A DNA stretch of 64,000 nucleotides from the NCBI GenBank assembly GCA_023101485.1, contig LVZB01000030.1:124001-188000 (forward strand). Reading direction: 5' to 3'. The notes under the pieces were generated by a model. That model ran no database searches. It was given only the letters and a program-made list of their open reading frames with translations, and was not told the DNA's origin. The position numbers and the translations under genes are program-made. How positions within the stretch are numbered: the stretch's first letter is position 1; the number at the start of each line of letters is the position of its first letter. Positions 17,534-27,219 of the stretch are shown here, piece by piece. The DNA is from Pasteurellaceae bacterium Macca (GTDB lineage: Bacteria > Pseudomonadota > Gammaproteobacteria > Enterobacterales > Pasteurellaceae).

Positions 17534-18667
17534 TTAGTGATCTAAATAGAGGTAATTTTTCCAGCTATTCATCCGTAGGAGGATTTTCCGCATCATCGCT
17601 AAATGGTGAGCGTGTTCGGTGTAAATCGCTACCTCTGCGGTTGTGCCGTAGGGTAAATCATATTCAGACATATCGCTCGTGATTTTCAGCAGAACCAATG
17701 GCATTGCGTTTTCATCAATAAATCTTTTGGTATAAAGCGAGCCGTTAGGTTGAACTTCATGCTTCCCGATAGTGGGTAAAATATCCACGACTTTGGCTTG
17801 AAACACTTTTCCTGGAATCGAAGGAAAGGCCAATTCCGCTTCGTTACCCACTTGTAAGCGAAGTAACGAGTTTTGGCGGAAGGCTGCCATAAATAATTTG
17901 TCTTGAACGTGGGTGAATGTCATCACAGGACGAAGTGCTAATGTGGTGGCTTTCATGCCCTCTTTCAGGAAATTTTGTGAAATAAAGCCGTCCGTTGGTG
18001 CGGTCATCACGGTGGAATCTAAATCAAATTGTGCTTGCTTTAAATTCGCTTGAGCTTGTGCCACAGCGACACTCTCGCCATTGATTTTTGCTTTATATAA
18101 GCCTTCCACCTTATCAAGGTTAGCTAAGTTTGCTTGATGCGTTGCTTTGGCCACCTGATATTGACGCTCCTTAACTTCAAACTCTTGTTGGCTCACGCTG
18201 TTCGTTTTCACTAATTGGCGGTAACGTTCATACTCTTTTTGCGCCTGCTTCATGACCAAATCGCCCTCTTGGACTTTCGCTTTCGAGGCTTGGTAATCCG
18301 CTTCAAGAGAATTCACACTCTGCTGCGCCTCTGCCAGTTGGGCTTGTCTTAAATCGACCACTGCTTGGAAAGGTGTTGGGTCGATACGAAATAGCACGTC
18401 CCCTTTCTTCACCAGTTCATTTGGCTTCGTTTGTTTCACTTCAATGACTTTTCCGCCAACATTGGGGATCAACGGCGTGGAAACATAATATTGCGTGGCT
18501 AATTTGGTGTGAGGGTGGTTGTAGTTCATAAATAACAGCATTGAACCTAATAACACCACGCCACCTAAAATCGCCGTTGGCACACTCCATTTATTTAATG
18601 GAATGCGGAAGAGTTTAAAAATACCGACACAGAGAGAGGCATAAACGACTAAGATCATCAATTCCAT
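17534..18667 (-). CDS. yiaV: HlyD-family membrane fusion protein, YiaV-like
   Basis: Periplasmic adaptor of the HlyD/EmrA type anchored by one N-terminal membrane segment (about 27-48). 377 aa. Biotinyl-like hairpin (IPNVGGKVIEVKQTKPNELV, LFRIDPTPFQA) near 65-105, a long Gln-rich coiled-coil hairpin (about 105-210), then the second lipoyl half (VMTAPTDGFISQNFLKEG). The C-terminal LLRMNSWKNYLYLDH closely resembles the end of E. coli YiaV (from memory). It starts three bases after yiaW, the DUF3302 partner. Transported substrate unknown. The IS1016-like insertion in yiaW probably reduces its expression. Confidence 0.88.
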   Translation of the reverse strand: MELMILVVYASLCVGIFKLFRIPLNKWSVPTAILGGVVLLGSMLLFMNYNHPHTKLATQYYVSTPLIPNVGGKVIEVKQTKPNELVKKGDVLFRIDPTPFQAVVDLRQAQLAEAQQSVNSLEADYQASKAKVQEGDLVMKQAQKEYERYRQLVKTNSVSQQEFEVKERQYQVAKATHQANLANLDKVEGLYKAKINGESVAVAQAQANLKQAQFDLDSTVMTAPTDGFISQNFLKEGMKATTLALRPVMTFTHVQDKLFMAAFRQNSLLRLQVGNEAELAFPSIPGKVFQAKVVDILPTIGKHEVQPNGSLYTKRFIDENAMPLVLLKITSDMSEYDLPYGTTAEVAIYTEHAHHLAMMRKILLRMNSWKNYLYLDH

Positions 18668-19033
18668 TTTTATGCCTCCTGTTTGACATTAAGCTGTGCA
18701 AGTTGAGCGGAAAGTTGAGCCACTTGCTGACGAAGGGCGCTGACTTCTTGCTCTAATTGCTGATGTTGATGTTCAAGTTGCGGAATCTGATTGCTCATAT
18801 CTTGTAACTTCAACAGTTGTTGATGATCTTGACGATTCCAGCCTTTTTCACTGTCCCACAGGGTTGCCCAAATCCAAAGGAAAGGCCAAATCACGTGGAG
18901 GGTAAATAAGCTGACCCAACCTGCGTAGTGGATGGCTTCAAGATGAGGATGGTTACGCTTTTTCGCAATTTCGTAGGGAATATCGTGAATCGCAATCACG
19001 CTGTAAAAAATGGCGATACACGCAAAGATAAGA

Positions 19034-19768
19034 AAAAATAAGGGGCTGTCCTAGATAACTAGACCAAACTCTCTTTAACTAATTGTTTTAGAAAGGAAAT
19101 TTGAGACTTTAAGTTACTGTGATTAAAACGCCATTCACATTCTTTCAAATACAGCCCAAAATGAGCTTTGGGAATACCATTAAATTTGCGTAAATGGCGT
19201 TTTGCTTGGTTCCAGAAATTCTCAATTCCGTTAATGTGATTTTGTTTTTCTGCAAAGTGCGTACTATGGTTGATACGAAAATGATTAAATTCACTCACAT
19301 CAAGTACATCATAACTTCGATAGAAATCCGTGTAAACAATGCTATCAGGCTTAACTTGTTCTCGAATTATCGGTAACAACGTGGCGGATTGCGTGTTCGG
19401 TACGGCAACAGTATAAACTTTGCCATTGCGTTTCAACAGCCCGAATACCGCAGTTTTACCCGCTACACCACGTCCACGCTTGCCTTTGCGTGTACCACCA
19501 AAATAGCTTTCATCGGCTTCTATTTCCCCATCAAACATCTCCAAATGTGGGCTGTTTTGATAGATAAGAAATCGCAAGCGATGAAAATAGTAAGCGGCAG
19601 TTGTCTTGTTTACATTCACTAGTTCAGCAGCAGTTCTCGCAGTAACTCCTGCAACAAATAGTTCAATGAGTTTATTTTGTTTGTGCTGACTTAAACGACT
19701 TTTTCTCATTTGACTATCTTAACCCAAATCGAGTTTTTAGTCGTTATCTAGGACAGCCCCAAAAATAA
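19034..19768 (-). mobile_element. IS1016-like element (IS1595 family) with 8-bp target duplication
   Basis: The 719-bp element 19042-19760 has terminal inverted repeats starting GGGGCTGTCCTAGATAAC at both ends. It is flanked by the direct repeat AAAAATAA (19034-19041 and 19761-19768), the 8-bp duplication expected of this family. It carries one transposase gene that looks intact. The target is the start region of yiaW. Confidence 0.95.
19059..19709 (-). CDS. IS1016-like transposase (ISXO2/IS1595 type)
   Basis: 216-residue DDE-type transposase filling the element. The N-terminal MRKSRLSQHKQNKLIELFVA and TARTAAELVNVNKTTAAYYF form a helix-turn-helix. The ISXO2 catalytic core shows GEIEADESYFGG (D66), SIVYTDFYRSYD and GIENFWNQAKRHLRKFNGI. 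No frameshift or early stop is seen, so the element may be active. The stop lies 17 bp from the left terminal repeat and the start 51 bp from the right one. Confidence 0.93.
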   Translation of the reverse strand: MRKSRLSQHKQNKLIELFVAGVTARTAAELVNVNKTTAAYYFHRLRFLIYQNSPHLEMFDGEIEADESYFGGTRKGKRGRGVAGKTAVFGLLKRNGKVYTVAVPNTQSATLLPIIREQVKPDSIVYTDFYRSYDVLDVSEFNHFRINHSTHFAEKQNHINGIENFWNQAKRHLRKFNGIPKAHFGLYLKECEWRFNHSNLKSQISFLKQLVKESLV

Positions 19769-19809
19769 TGCCAGATAATCTAACATAGCTGTTCTCCAAT
19801 AAGGGATAA

Positions 19810-19866
19810 TTCTGCATTTCTGCATTTCTGCATTTCTGCATTTCTGCATTTCTGCATTTCTGCATT
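19810..19866 (-). repeat. Octanucleotide tandem repeat upstream of yiaW
   Basis: About seven copies of CTGCATTT (AAATGCAG on the coding strand), 57 bp, located 24-80 bp before the yiaW ATG. Each unit contains an ATG; units at 19849 and 19825 are in frame with yiaW, and a TAA closes that frame at 19865-19867. Such arrays change copy number by slipped-strand mispairing. Confidence 0.92.
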
Positions 19867-19950
19867 AGCCTAATTTATCCGAGTAAGTGATGAGTCAAGA
19901 AACGGTAAAAAAACATCAAAAAATGTCAATTTTCACCCTTCCAGATACAA

Positions 19951-20002
19951 CACAAGCGGTCGATTTTGACAAACATTTTGCAAAATCGAACCGCTTGTTT
20001 TT
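19951..20002 (-). terminator. Inverted USS pair acting as infB terminator
   Basis: ACAAGCGGTCGATTTT and a reverse-oriented USS (AAAATCGAACCGCTTGT) can pair into a long hairpin, 23 bases after the infB stop. USS-pair terminators are common in this family. Confidence 0.75.
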
Positions 20003-20025
20003 CCGATTAAACGGAAATTCTAAGT

Positions 20026-22575
20026 TTAGATCGAACGTTTAATTTCGACCACTTCAAAGACCTCAATTTGGTCGCCCACTTTGACATCATTGTAGTTCTT
20101 CACACCGATACCACATTCCATACCGTTACGCACTTCGCTCACGTCATCTTTGAAACGGCGGAGGGATTCTAACTCCCCTTCAAAAATCACGACGTTGTCA
20201 CGCAATACACGGATTGGATTGTTACGTTTCACGATACCTTCAGTTACCATACAACCTGCAATGGCACCAAATTTCGGGTGACGGAATACATCACGCACTT
20301 CTGCCAAGCCGATAATTTCTTGCTTGAATTCAGGCTGTAACATACCACTCATCGCGGCTTTGATTTCGTTAAGCAGCTCATAAATGATGGAATAATAACG
20401 TAAATCAATATTTTCGCTCTCAATCACGCGGCGAGCGGTCGCATCGGCACGGACGTTAAAGCCTAACACAATCGCATTAGACGCAGCAGCTAAGGTGGCA
20501 TCGGTTTCGGTGATTCCACCTACCCCTGAACCCACCACTTTCACTTTCACTTCTTGGGTAGAAAGTTCGTGAAGGGCTTGAACGATGGCTTCTACCGAAC
20601 CTTGTACGTCTGCTTTTACAATCACGTTCAATTCAGCCACATCGCCTTCTGCCATATTGCTAAACATATTTTCAAGTTTGGCTTTTTGTTGGCGAGCGAG
20701 TTTCACCTCACGGAATTTACCTTGACGATATAACGCCACTTCCCGCGCTTTTTTCTCATCACGCACCACGGTGGCTTCATCACCGGCAGCAGGTACACCG
20801 GAAAGCCCGAGGACTTCCACTGGAATGGATGGACCTGCAGCATCAATATCTTTACCGTTTTCATCACGCATTGCACGCACACGACCGTACTCAAAGCCAC
20901 AAAGGACGATATCGCCTTTATTTAACGTACCGGATTGAACGAGAATGGTTGCCACTGGGCCTCGACCTTTATCAAGGTAAGATTCAATCACCACACCGCT
21001 TGCCATACCGTCTTTTACGGCAGAAAGTTCAAGCACTTCGGACTGTAAAACAATGGCTTCTAAGAGATCGTCAATCCCTGTGCCTTTTTTAGCAGACACA
21101 GGTACGAATTGCACTTCCCCACCGAATTTTTCAGAAACGACTTCATATTGGAGTAATTCCTGCTCAACACGCTCTGGGCTGGCTTCCGGTTTATCAATTT
21201 TATTTACCGCAACTACTAATGGCGCATTGGCAGCACGGGCGTGCTGAATCGCTTCTATAGTTTGTGGCATCACGCCATCGTCGGCAGCAACCACGAGAAC
21301 AACAATATCCGTTGCCTTCGCACCACGAGCACGCATTGAGGTAAAGGCGGCGTGTCCTGGGGTATCTAAGAAGGTGATCATCTTACCGTCATTGGTTTCA
21401 ACGTGGTAAGCACCGATGTGCTGGGTAATCCCCCCCGCTTCGCCGGCGGCGACTTTCGCTTTACGAATGTAGTCAAGGAGAGAGGTTTTACCATGGTCAA
21501 CGTGACCCATAATCGTCACAACCGGCGCACGGGTAACACGCTCTGCATTAGTATCACGATCTTCTAATACCGCCTCTTCGAGTTCATTTTCCTTACGAAG
21601 AATGACTTTATGACCCATTTCTTCGGCGACAAGTTGTGCCGTTTCTTGGTCAATCACTTGGTTAATGGTCACCATTTCGCCCATTTTCATCATGGTTTTG
21701 ATGATTTCCGTGGCTTTTACTGCCATTTTATTCGCCAGTTCAGCAACGGTAATGGTTTCGCCAATTACCACATCACGGGTAACTGCTTGAGCGGGTTTGG
21801 TGAAGGCTTGCTGTAAGGCACTGCCTTTCTTGCCGTGCTTTCCTTTGCCTTTTAAATCTTTCTGATTCCGGCGATCAGCACTGCGTTCGTTTTTGTTATC
21901 TTCCCGTCCGCCTTTTTTGGTTTTTGCGACACCGCCTTTACCACGGCCACGGCTGGCTTCGCTACGGCGGTCTGAATCACGATCCGCTTCACGGGCATAG
22001 TTAGAAGTAAAGCGATCATCATCAAAATCTTCATTACCGATCTTCTCTTCGCTCTCTTCTTTGGCGATTTCCGCTAAACGGCGTGCATTTTCTGCTGCAC
22101 GTTTGGCTTCCATTTCCGCTTTCTGTAAGGCGAGTTCTTCTTGTTTACGGCGTAATTCAGCTTCTTCTTTACGTTTTGCTTCTTTTTCAGCATCAACGGC
22201 TTTTTCTGCTTTTGGTGCGGTTTCTGCTTTTGGTTTCTCTACCTTCGCTTTATTTGGCATAACCGGCGGTTGCGGTTTTTTGCTTTCTGCTTGTTGTGCT
22301 TCGGCTTTTTTCGCTTCTTCCGCTTTTGCTTTTGCCTCTGCTTCCGCTTTTTCTTTCGCCGCTAATTCTGCTGCCATTTTTGCTTCAGCTTCCGCTTTTG
22401 CCTTCGCAGTAGCTTCTGCAGCGGCTTTTTTCGCGGCTTCGGTATCCACTTTGCGTGATTTACGCACTTCAACTTGCACTTCTTTTACTTTACCGCCGGC
22501 GGTTGTGCCACTGACCGTGGTTTTTGTGCGGCGTTGTAAACTCAATTTTTTCGGTGCTTCCATTTTTTCTGTCAT
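20026..22575 (-). CDS. infB: Translation initiation factor IF-2
   Basis: GTPase that places initiator tRNA on the 30S subunit and promotes 70S joining. 849 aa: an IF2_assoc N-terminal piece ([15 protein letters not shown]), a long Lys/Glu/Ala-rich charged region (about 45-240), then the G domain with [23 protein letters not shown] and [11 protein letters not shown], and the C-terminal IF2 domains ending in [20 protein letters not shown]. Start ATG 22575 follows AGGGGGAA. It lies 11 bp after nusA in the rimP-nusA-infB operon, ending at an inverted-USS terminator. Normally rbfA would follow. Confidence 0.98.
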   Translation of the reverse strand: MTEKMEAPKKLSLQRRTKTTVSGTTAGGKVKEVQVEVRKSRKVDTEAAKKAAAEATAKAKAEAEAKMAAELAAKEKAEAEAKAKAEEAKKAEAQQAESKKPQPPVMPNKAKVEKPKAETAPKAEKAVDAEKEAKRKEEAELRRKQEELALQKAEMEAKRAAENARRLAEIAKEESEEKIGNEDFDDDRFTSNYAREADRDSDRRSEASRGRGKGGVAKTKKGGREDNKNERSADRRNQKDLKGKGKHGKKGSALQQAFTKPAQAVTRDVVIGETITVAELANKMAVKATEIIKTMMKMGEMVTINQVIDQETAQLVAEEMGHKVILRKENELEEAVLEDRDTNAERVTRAPVVTIMGHVDHGKTSLLDYIRKAKVAAGEAGGITQHIGAYHVETNDGKMITFLDTPGHAAFTSMRARGAKATDIVVLVVAADDGVMPQTIEAIQHARAANAPLVVAVNKIDKPEASPERVEQELLQYEVVSEKFGGEVQFVPVSAKKGTGIDDLLEAIVLQSEVLELSAVKDGMASGVVIESYLDKGRGPVATILVQSGTLNKGDIVLCGFEYGRVRAMRDENGKDIDAAGPSIPVEVLGLSGVPAAGDEATVVRDEKKAREVALYRQGKFREVKLARQQKAKLENMFSNMAEGDVAELNVIVKADVQGSVEAIVQALHELSTQEVKVKVVGSGVGGITETDATLAAASNAIVLGFNVRADATARRVIESENIDLRYYSIIYELLNEIKAAMSGMLQPEFKQEIIGLAEVRDVFRHPKFGAIAGCMVTEGIVKRNNPIRVLRDNVVIFEGELESLRRFKDDVSEVRNGMECGIGVKNYNDVKVGDQIEVFEVVEIKRSI

Positions 22576-22586
22576 AATTCCCCCTA

Positions 22587-24104
22587 TTAGCTAAACCAGC
22601 AGATTTGACGTGCTGCCATAATTAACTCTCCCGCTTTTTCAGCAGAAAGTTCTTCAATATCGGCTAAATCATCAACGCCCTGTTCGGCTAATTCTTCAAG
22701 AGTAGTGATCTGTTTTTCTGCCAATTTAAAGGCAATGTGGCGATCCATACCCGCTAAGTTTAATAATTTATCTTCAATATGTGCCTGTTTTAATGCCTCT
22801 TCTTCGGCAAGGGCTTGTGCGGTGAGCACATTTTTGGCACGAGTTTGTAACTCTTCCACCAAGTCTTCATCTTCTAAGCCATCAATCGCTGTTAATTCGC
22901 TCACAGGCACATAGGCAAGTTCTTCAAGGCTTGTGAAACCTTCATCAATTAAAATTTGGGCAAATTCATCATCAATTTCGAGGCTAGAAACAAAGAGATC
23001 AATCACTTTGTTATCTTCCGCTTTGTGTTTGTTATCCAAATCTTCGGTGGTCATCACGTTTAATGTCCAGCCTGTTAATTGGGTAGCTAAACGGACGTTT
23101 TGCCCGTTACGACCAATGGCTTGGGCAAGGGCAGTTGGTTCAACGGCGATATCCATTGCATGGTTATCTTCATCAACCACAATAGAAGAAACATCCGCCG
23201 GCGCCATGGCGTTGATTACAAATTGTGCTGGATTATCGTCCCAAAGCACAATATCCACCCGCTCGCCCCCTAATTCGTTGCTAATGGCTTGAACACGCGC
23301 ACCACGCATGCCTACGCAAGCACCCACCGGATCGATACGTTTGTCATTACTTTTCACCGCAATTTTGGCACGGGAACCGGGATCTCTTGATGCCCCTTTA
23401 ATTTCAATGAGCTCTTCGCCAATTTCAGGCACTTCTAATTTGAATAGCTCTTGTAACATAATTGGCTTAGCGCGGGTGACGAAAAGTTGTGGGCCTTTGG
23501 ATTCTGGTTTGATCTGATAAAGCACACCACGCAGACGGTCGCCTGGGCGGAAATTTTCCCGTGGGAGCATATCTTCACGCACAATCACCGCTTCCGCTTG
23601 GTTGCCTAAATCTAAAATAATTTGATCACGGCTGACTTTTTTCACCGTTGCAGTAATGATTGACCCCAGTTGCGCGCGGAACTGTTCCACCACTTTATTA
23701 CGCTCCGCTTCACGGATTTTACTGGTAATCACTTGGCGAGCGGTTTGCATGGTGATGCGGTCAAAGGCGATGGATTCAATCTCATCTTCCATATAATCGC
23801 CCACGTTTAATGTAGGATCTTCAAATTGTGCCGCCGCTAAGCTCACTTCTTTAGTTGGGTGAGGAATTTCGCTATCCACCACTAACCAACGGCGGAAAGT
23901 GGTAAATTCGCCAGTTTTACGGTCAATGACAACACGCACATCAATATCAATACCGTTGCCGGTTTTGCGATCTTCACGTTCAGCAGCCGCTTTCTTTTTG
24001 GTTGAAATCGCTAATGCGGTTTCTAATGCTTCAAAAATCGCCTCTTTTGGCAATAATTTTTCGTTGGATACCGCTTCCGCGGCTAATAAAATCTCTTTGC
24101 TCAT
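22587..24104 (-). CDS. nusA: Transcription elongation/termination factor NusA
   Basis: RNA polymerase-binding factor for pausing, termination and antitermination. 505 aa: N-terminal RNAP-binding domain (to about 125), S1 domain ([19 protein letters not shown]), KH1/KH2 domains ([38 protein letters not shown]), and two C-terminal acidic helix-hairpin repeats. The extreme C-terminus ICWFS is unusual but the frame is uninterrupted. Located 12 bp after rimP and 11 bp before infB. Confidence 0.98.
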   Translation of the reverse strand: MSKEILLAAEAVSNEKLLPKEAIFEALETALAISTKKKAAAEREDRKTGNGIDIDVRVVIDRKTGEFTTFRRWLVVDSEIPHPTKEVSLAAAQFEDPTLNVGDYMEDEIESIAFDRITMQTARQVITSKIREAERNKVVEQFRAQLGSIITATVKKVSRDQIILDLGNQAEAVIVREDMLPRENFRPGDRLRGVLYQIKPESKGPQLFVTRAKPIMLQELFKLEVPEIGEELIEIKGASRDPGSRAKIAVKSNDKRIDPVGACVGMRGARVQAISNELGGERVDIVLWDDNPAQFVINAMAPADVSSIVVDEDNHAMDIAVEPTALAQAIGRNGQNVRLATQLTGWTLNVMTTEDLDNKHKAEDNKVIDLFVSSLEIDDEFAQILIDEGFTSLEELAYVPVSELTAIDGLEDEDLVEELQTRAKNVLTAQALAEEEALKQAHIEDKLLNLAGMDRHIAFKLAEKQITTLEELAEQGVDDLADIEELSAEKAGELIMAARQICWFS

Positions 24105-24116
24105 AGGTAAATTTCC

Positions 24117-24578
24117 TTAGAAATTAAAGACAGGAACTAAATTGGCTTTTTGAATATTGCCAAAAGCGAAACTTTGTGGGTTGCCCTCTACCGTGAGGGT
24201 GATTAAATCCCCTTCTACCGCAGTGATTTGCCCTTGCCATTTACGGCGATCGAACATCGGAATCCGTAAATGTACCACCACATCACGCCCCATAAAACGC
24301 TCAAAATGGGCGAGGGTAAAGAGTGGGCGGTCAAGCCCCGGGGAAGAGACTTCCAAGTTGTATTTATCCGCAATGGGATCTTCCACATCAAAAATCGCAC
24401 TGACTTGACGGCTCACATCACTGCAATCATCAATCGTGACACCGCCCTCTTTATCAAGATAAAGACGTACGGTCATAAAACGCCCTGCACGCTGACACTC
24501 AATGCCCACAAGCTCAAAGCCCATCGATTCAATGGTATCTTGTACGAGATCCGTTAATTTCTGTTCTAAAGTTGCCAT
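24117..24578 (-). CDS. rimP: Ribosome maturation factor RimP
   Basis: 30S assembly factor. 153 aa; the N-terminal half shows [18 protein letters not shown] and DGIT-type segment [20 protein letters not shown], followed by [14 protein letters not shown] and the C-terminal Sm-like domain. Start follows GGAGG. First protein gene after tRNA-fMet, the same metY-rimP-nusA-infB order as in E. coli; two hairpins separate it from the tRNA. Confidence 0.96.
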   Translation of the reverse strand: MATLEQKLTDLVQDTIESMGFELVGIECQRAGRFMTVRLYLDKEGGVTIDDCSDVSRQVSAIFDVEDPIADKYNLEVSSPGLDRPLFTLAHFERFMGRDVVVHLRIPMFDRRKWQGQITAVEGDLITLTVEGNPQSFAFGNIQKANLVPVFNF

Positions 24579-24654
24579 AAAACCTCCGTTTTACAGATAT
24601 AAAAAAAGAGCTAAAAGTAGCTCTCTTATGCAAGAATAAAGCTGTTTGCTCGTA

Positions 24655-24685
24655 AAAAAGCCCCAAACCAACCGTTTTGGGGCTT
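24655..24685 (-). terminator. Terminator between tRNA-fMet and rimP
   Basis: AAAGCCCCAAA and TTTTGGGGCTTT pair around CCAACCG; on the minus strand a run of T follows. A second weaker AGCT-loop hairpin lies at 24607-24622. rimP transcription must read through these or start after them. Confidence 0.8.
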
Positions 24686-24735
24686 TACAAGCGGTCTGTT
24701 TTATTCACCTTTTTGCTCAGGTCTAATAAAACAAA

Positions 24736-24763
24736 ACTCATTGTTATCAACATAACAATGAGT
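24736..24763 (-). terminator. 12-bp hairpin directly 3' of tRNA-fMet
   Basis: ACTCATTGTTAT and ATAACAATGAGT form a perfect 12-bp stem with a CAAC loop; on the minus strand it is followed by TTTTGTTTTATT. It begins eight bases after the encoded CCA, so it may terminate or protect the tRNA 3' end for processing. Confidence 0.75.
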
Positions 24764-24771
24764 CTTAAAAC

Positions 24772-24848
<77 letters not shown>

Positions 24849-24952
24849 TCTGGAATGAGGCGTATTATAGGGCGTAAAAATTTTCACGCAAGTGCTTTTT
24901 GCAAAAAAGTGTGAGATTGCCACTTCTTTAAGCAATGCGCCTACCTTTTAGG

Positions 24953-26050
24953 CTATTTTGCCAACACTTTCAACAACGCGGTAAAGAAACGATCATTCTC
25001 GTGAGGTAAGCCAATACTAATGCGTAAATGGTTCGGCATACCATAACCGGCTATCGGACGCACGATTACCCCCTCTCGCAACAGTGCTTCATAAATTGCG
25101 CCGGCGGGGCGTTTGAAATCAATGGTAATGAAATTCCCTTTGGAGGGGATAAATTCTAACCCTTGGGCGTAGCAGAAGGCTTCATAACGTGCCATTTCCA
25201 AGCGGTTATTTTCCGCAACTTTTTTGACAAATTCATCATCTTGCATCACCGCCACCGCTGCCGTTAAAGCTAAAGCGTTGCAATTAAACGGCTGACGAAC
25301 ACGGTTAAGCAGATCCGCTACATCGGGGTGAGAAACGGCATAACCAATCCGCAACCCTGCTAAGCCGTAGGCTTTGGAAAGGGAGCGAGAGATGATTAAA
25401 TTCGGGTAGATTTTGGCTAAGGCAAAGGCATCCACACGTTCATTTTCGGCAGTAAATTCGGTATAAGCTTCATCGAGGACAACTAAAACCTGTGGTGGCA
25501 CTTTGGCAAGGAAATCCGCAATCTCTTGGTGAGTTAAGAAATTGCCCGTGGGGTTATTCGGATTTGCCAAGTAAATCAGCTTGGTGTTGTCGTTAATCGC
25601 CTTTAAAAAGCCCTCTAAATCATGCCCCCAATTTTTAGCCGGAATTTCTCTGGCAACGGCGTTAATCGCCTGTGTAACGAGGGGATACACAATAAAAGCA
25701 TATTGAGAATAAATAATCTCATCTTTTCCACTTACAAAGGTATGAGCAAAGAGTTCAAGCAAGTCATTTGAGCCATTTCCAAGGGTGATTTGATTCATCG
25801 CCACGCCAAATTTCTCACTGATCACTTTTTTCAGCGTAAAGCCATTGGCATCGGGGTAACGGGTGAGTTCATCGAGGTGTTGCACTATCGCCTTTTTGGC
25901 ACTCTCAGGAAATCCAAAAGGGTTCTCATTAGAGGCAAGTTTGATGATATGACTGATCCCGAGCTCCCGTTCTAACTCCTCAATAGGCTTACCCGCTTGA
26001 TAAGGGGAAAGAGATTTGACGCCTTCATTGGCAAGGTGAATAAATTGCAT
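24953..26050 (-). CDS. hisC: Histidinol-phosphate aminotransferase
   Basis: PLP-dependent transamination in histidine synthesis; may also serve aromatic amino acids. 365 aa. Visible: SPYQAGKPIEELERELG, KLASNENPFG, YLANPNNPTGNF, VVLDEAYTEF and the PLP lysine in SRSLSKAYGLAGLRIGYA, ending with RISIGLPHENDRF. It is downstream of serC (28-bp gap, same strand) and not in a his operon, which is usual for the second hisC copy in Pasteurellaceae (from memory). Confidence 0.95.
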   Translation of the reverse strand: MQFIHLANEGVKSLSPYQAGKPIEELERELGISHIIKLASNENPFGFPESAKKAIVQHLDELTRYPDANGFTLKKVISEKFGVAMNQITLGNGSNDLLELFAHTFVSGKDEIIYSQYAFIVYPLVTQAINAVAREIPAKNWGHDLEGFLKAINDNTKLIYLANPNNPTGNFLTHQEIADFLAKVPPQVLVVLDEAYTEFTAENERVDAFALAKIYPNLIISRSLSKAYGLAGLRIGYAVSHPDVADLLNRVRQPFNCNALALTAAVAVMQDDEFVKKVAENNRLEMARYEAFCYAQGLEFIPSKGNFITIDFKRPAGAIYEALLREGVIVRPIAGYGMPNHLRISIGLPHENDRFFTALLKVLAK

Positions 26051-26078
26051 AAGATTTCCTTCTTTTTAACTGATAGCA

Positions 26079-27164
26079 TTATTTCGCATTTTCACGGGCA
26101 AATTTTTCCATAAAGGCAATTAAAGCCTCTACGCCCTCAATAGGCATTGCGTTATAAATAGACGCACGCATTCCACCGAGCACTTTATGCCCCTTTAAGG
26201 CTTGTAATCCGCAAGCGGTCGCTTCTTCGACAAATTTTGCATTTAGCTCATCATTTCCAGTGGTAAAAGTCACATTCATAAGGGAACGATTTTGCGGTGC
26301 AACGTGGTTTTGGTAGAAATTACTGTCATCAAGATAGCGGTATAACAAGGCGGCCTTCGCACGATTACGCGCCTCTGCGCCTTTGACCCCACCGTGAGCT
26401 AAGAGATGTTTAAACACGAGGGAGCAGAGATACCACGCAAATGTTGGGGGGGTGTTGATCATCGAATCGCTCTTCACCTGTGTAGCATAGTGCCAAATAC
26501 TTGGGGTATCTTGGCGCGCCTTGTTGAGAAGATCTTCGCGAACAATCACAATGGTAATTCCCGCAGGCCCAAGGTTTTTCTGCGCACCGGCGTAAATCAT
26601 GCCAAAGTGATTAATATCGATTTCACGGGAGAGAATATTGGAAGACATATCCGCCACTAAAACCGCATTGCCGACTTTTGGTAGGTCAAAAATCTCCACA
26701 CCACTGATGGTTTCATTCGGGCAGTAGTGAACATAATCGTACTGCTCTGCAATCTCTGTAAAATCAAGGGAAGTGGTTTGCAACGGGGCATTTTCTGCCA
26801 AAATGTTGATCTCATCAATTTCACAGAAATTCCGCGCTTCTTTAGCCGCGGTTGCCGACCAATGCCCACTGGTGAGGTATAAGGCTTTGCCCTTTTCGCC
26901 AATAAGATTCATCGGAATCGCCGCAAATTGCCCCCGTGCGCCCCCTTGTAAAAAGAGGATTTTGTAATTGTCGGGAATGGCATAAAGCTGACGGAAATCT
27001 TGCTTTGCCTGTTCCACTAGTGCCATAAATGGCTTGCCACGGTGGCTCACTTCCATTACGGAGGTGCCTAGCCCTTGCCAGTTAAGTAGCTCTTGTTGTG
27101 CCTGTTCAAGCACGGCTTTTGGCATCATGGCAGGGCCTGCGCTGAAATTATAAATAGTTGTCAT
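26079..27164 (-). CDS. serC: Phosphoserine aminotransferase
   Basis: Makes 3-phosphoserine from 3-phosphohydroxypyruvate; also acts in pyridoxine synthesis. 361 aa with the family start YNFSAGPAMMP, GTSVMEVSHRGK, FLQGGARGQFAAIP, VADMSSNILSRE and the PLP lysine in YAGAQKNLGPAG. Upstream gap to pepP is 230 bp and contains a USS and palindromic GC-rich repeats, so serC-hisC probably has its own promoter. Confidence 0.97.
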   Translation of the reverse strand: MTTIYNFSAGPAMMPKAVLEQAQQELLNWQGLGTSVMEVSHRGKPFMALVEQAKQDFRQLYAIPDNYKILFLQGGARGQFAAIPMNLIGEKGKALYLTSGHWSATAAKEARNFCEIDEINILAENAPLQTTSLDFTEIAEQYDYVHYCPNETISGVEIFDLPKVGNAVLVADMSSNILSREIDINHFGMIYAGAQKNLGPAGITIVIVREDLLNKARQDTPSIWHYATQVKSDSMINTPPTFAWYLCSLVFKHLLAHGGVKGAEARNRAKAALLYRYLDDSNFYQNHVAPQNRSLMNVTFTTGNDELNAKFVEEATACGLQALKGHKVLGGMRASIYNAMPIEGVEALIAFMEKFARENAK

Positions 27165-27219
27165 TGTGTTTGCCTCTTTTTCAATAAAATCAATAGGATA
27201 GTACTTTATATTTGGGAAT

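Larger units (their letters stand above)
18670..19786 (-). pseudogene. yiaW: yiaW (DUF3302 membrane protein) interrupted by an IS
   Basis: The 3' part, 18670-19033, encodes IFYSVIAIHDIPYEIAKKRN, a WPFLWIWATLW membrane segment and a Gln/Leu-rich C-terminal coiled coil. Start ATG 19786 (GGAG seven bases before) with MLDYLALFF lies on the other side of the IS. Removing 19042-19760 and one 8-bp target copy rejoins the frame exactly, giving a 129-residue DUF3302 protein of YiaW type with two membrane segments. The remaining downstream frame could start only at an internal GTG (18999), losing the first membrane helix. Confidence 0.9.
17446..19981. repeat. 39-bp perfect direct repeats flanking yiaV-yiaW
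   Basis: Positions 17446-17484 and 19943-19981 are identical over 39 bp, starting AGATACAACACAAGCGGTCG and running through GACAAACATTTTGC. Each contains a USS core, but the identity extends upstream into AGATACAAC, beyond the normal signal. They enclose yiaV and the IS-interrupted yiaW. Confidence 0.85.

Noticed and set aside
19810-19866. CRISPR-like array
   Set aside because: The 8-bp units are contiguous without spacers, so it is a simple-sequence repeat.
22061-22594. 177-codon Ala/Ser/Phe-rich ORF opposite infB
   Set aside because: It is the complement of the Lys/Glu/Ala-rich IF-2 region, with composition fully explained by codon bias on the other strand.
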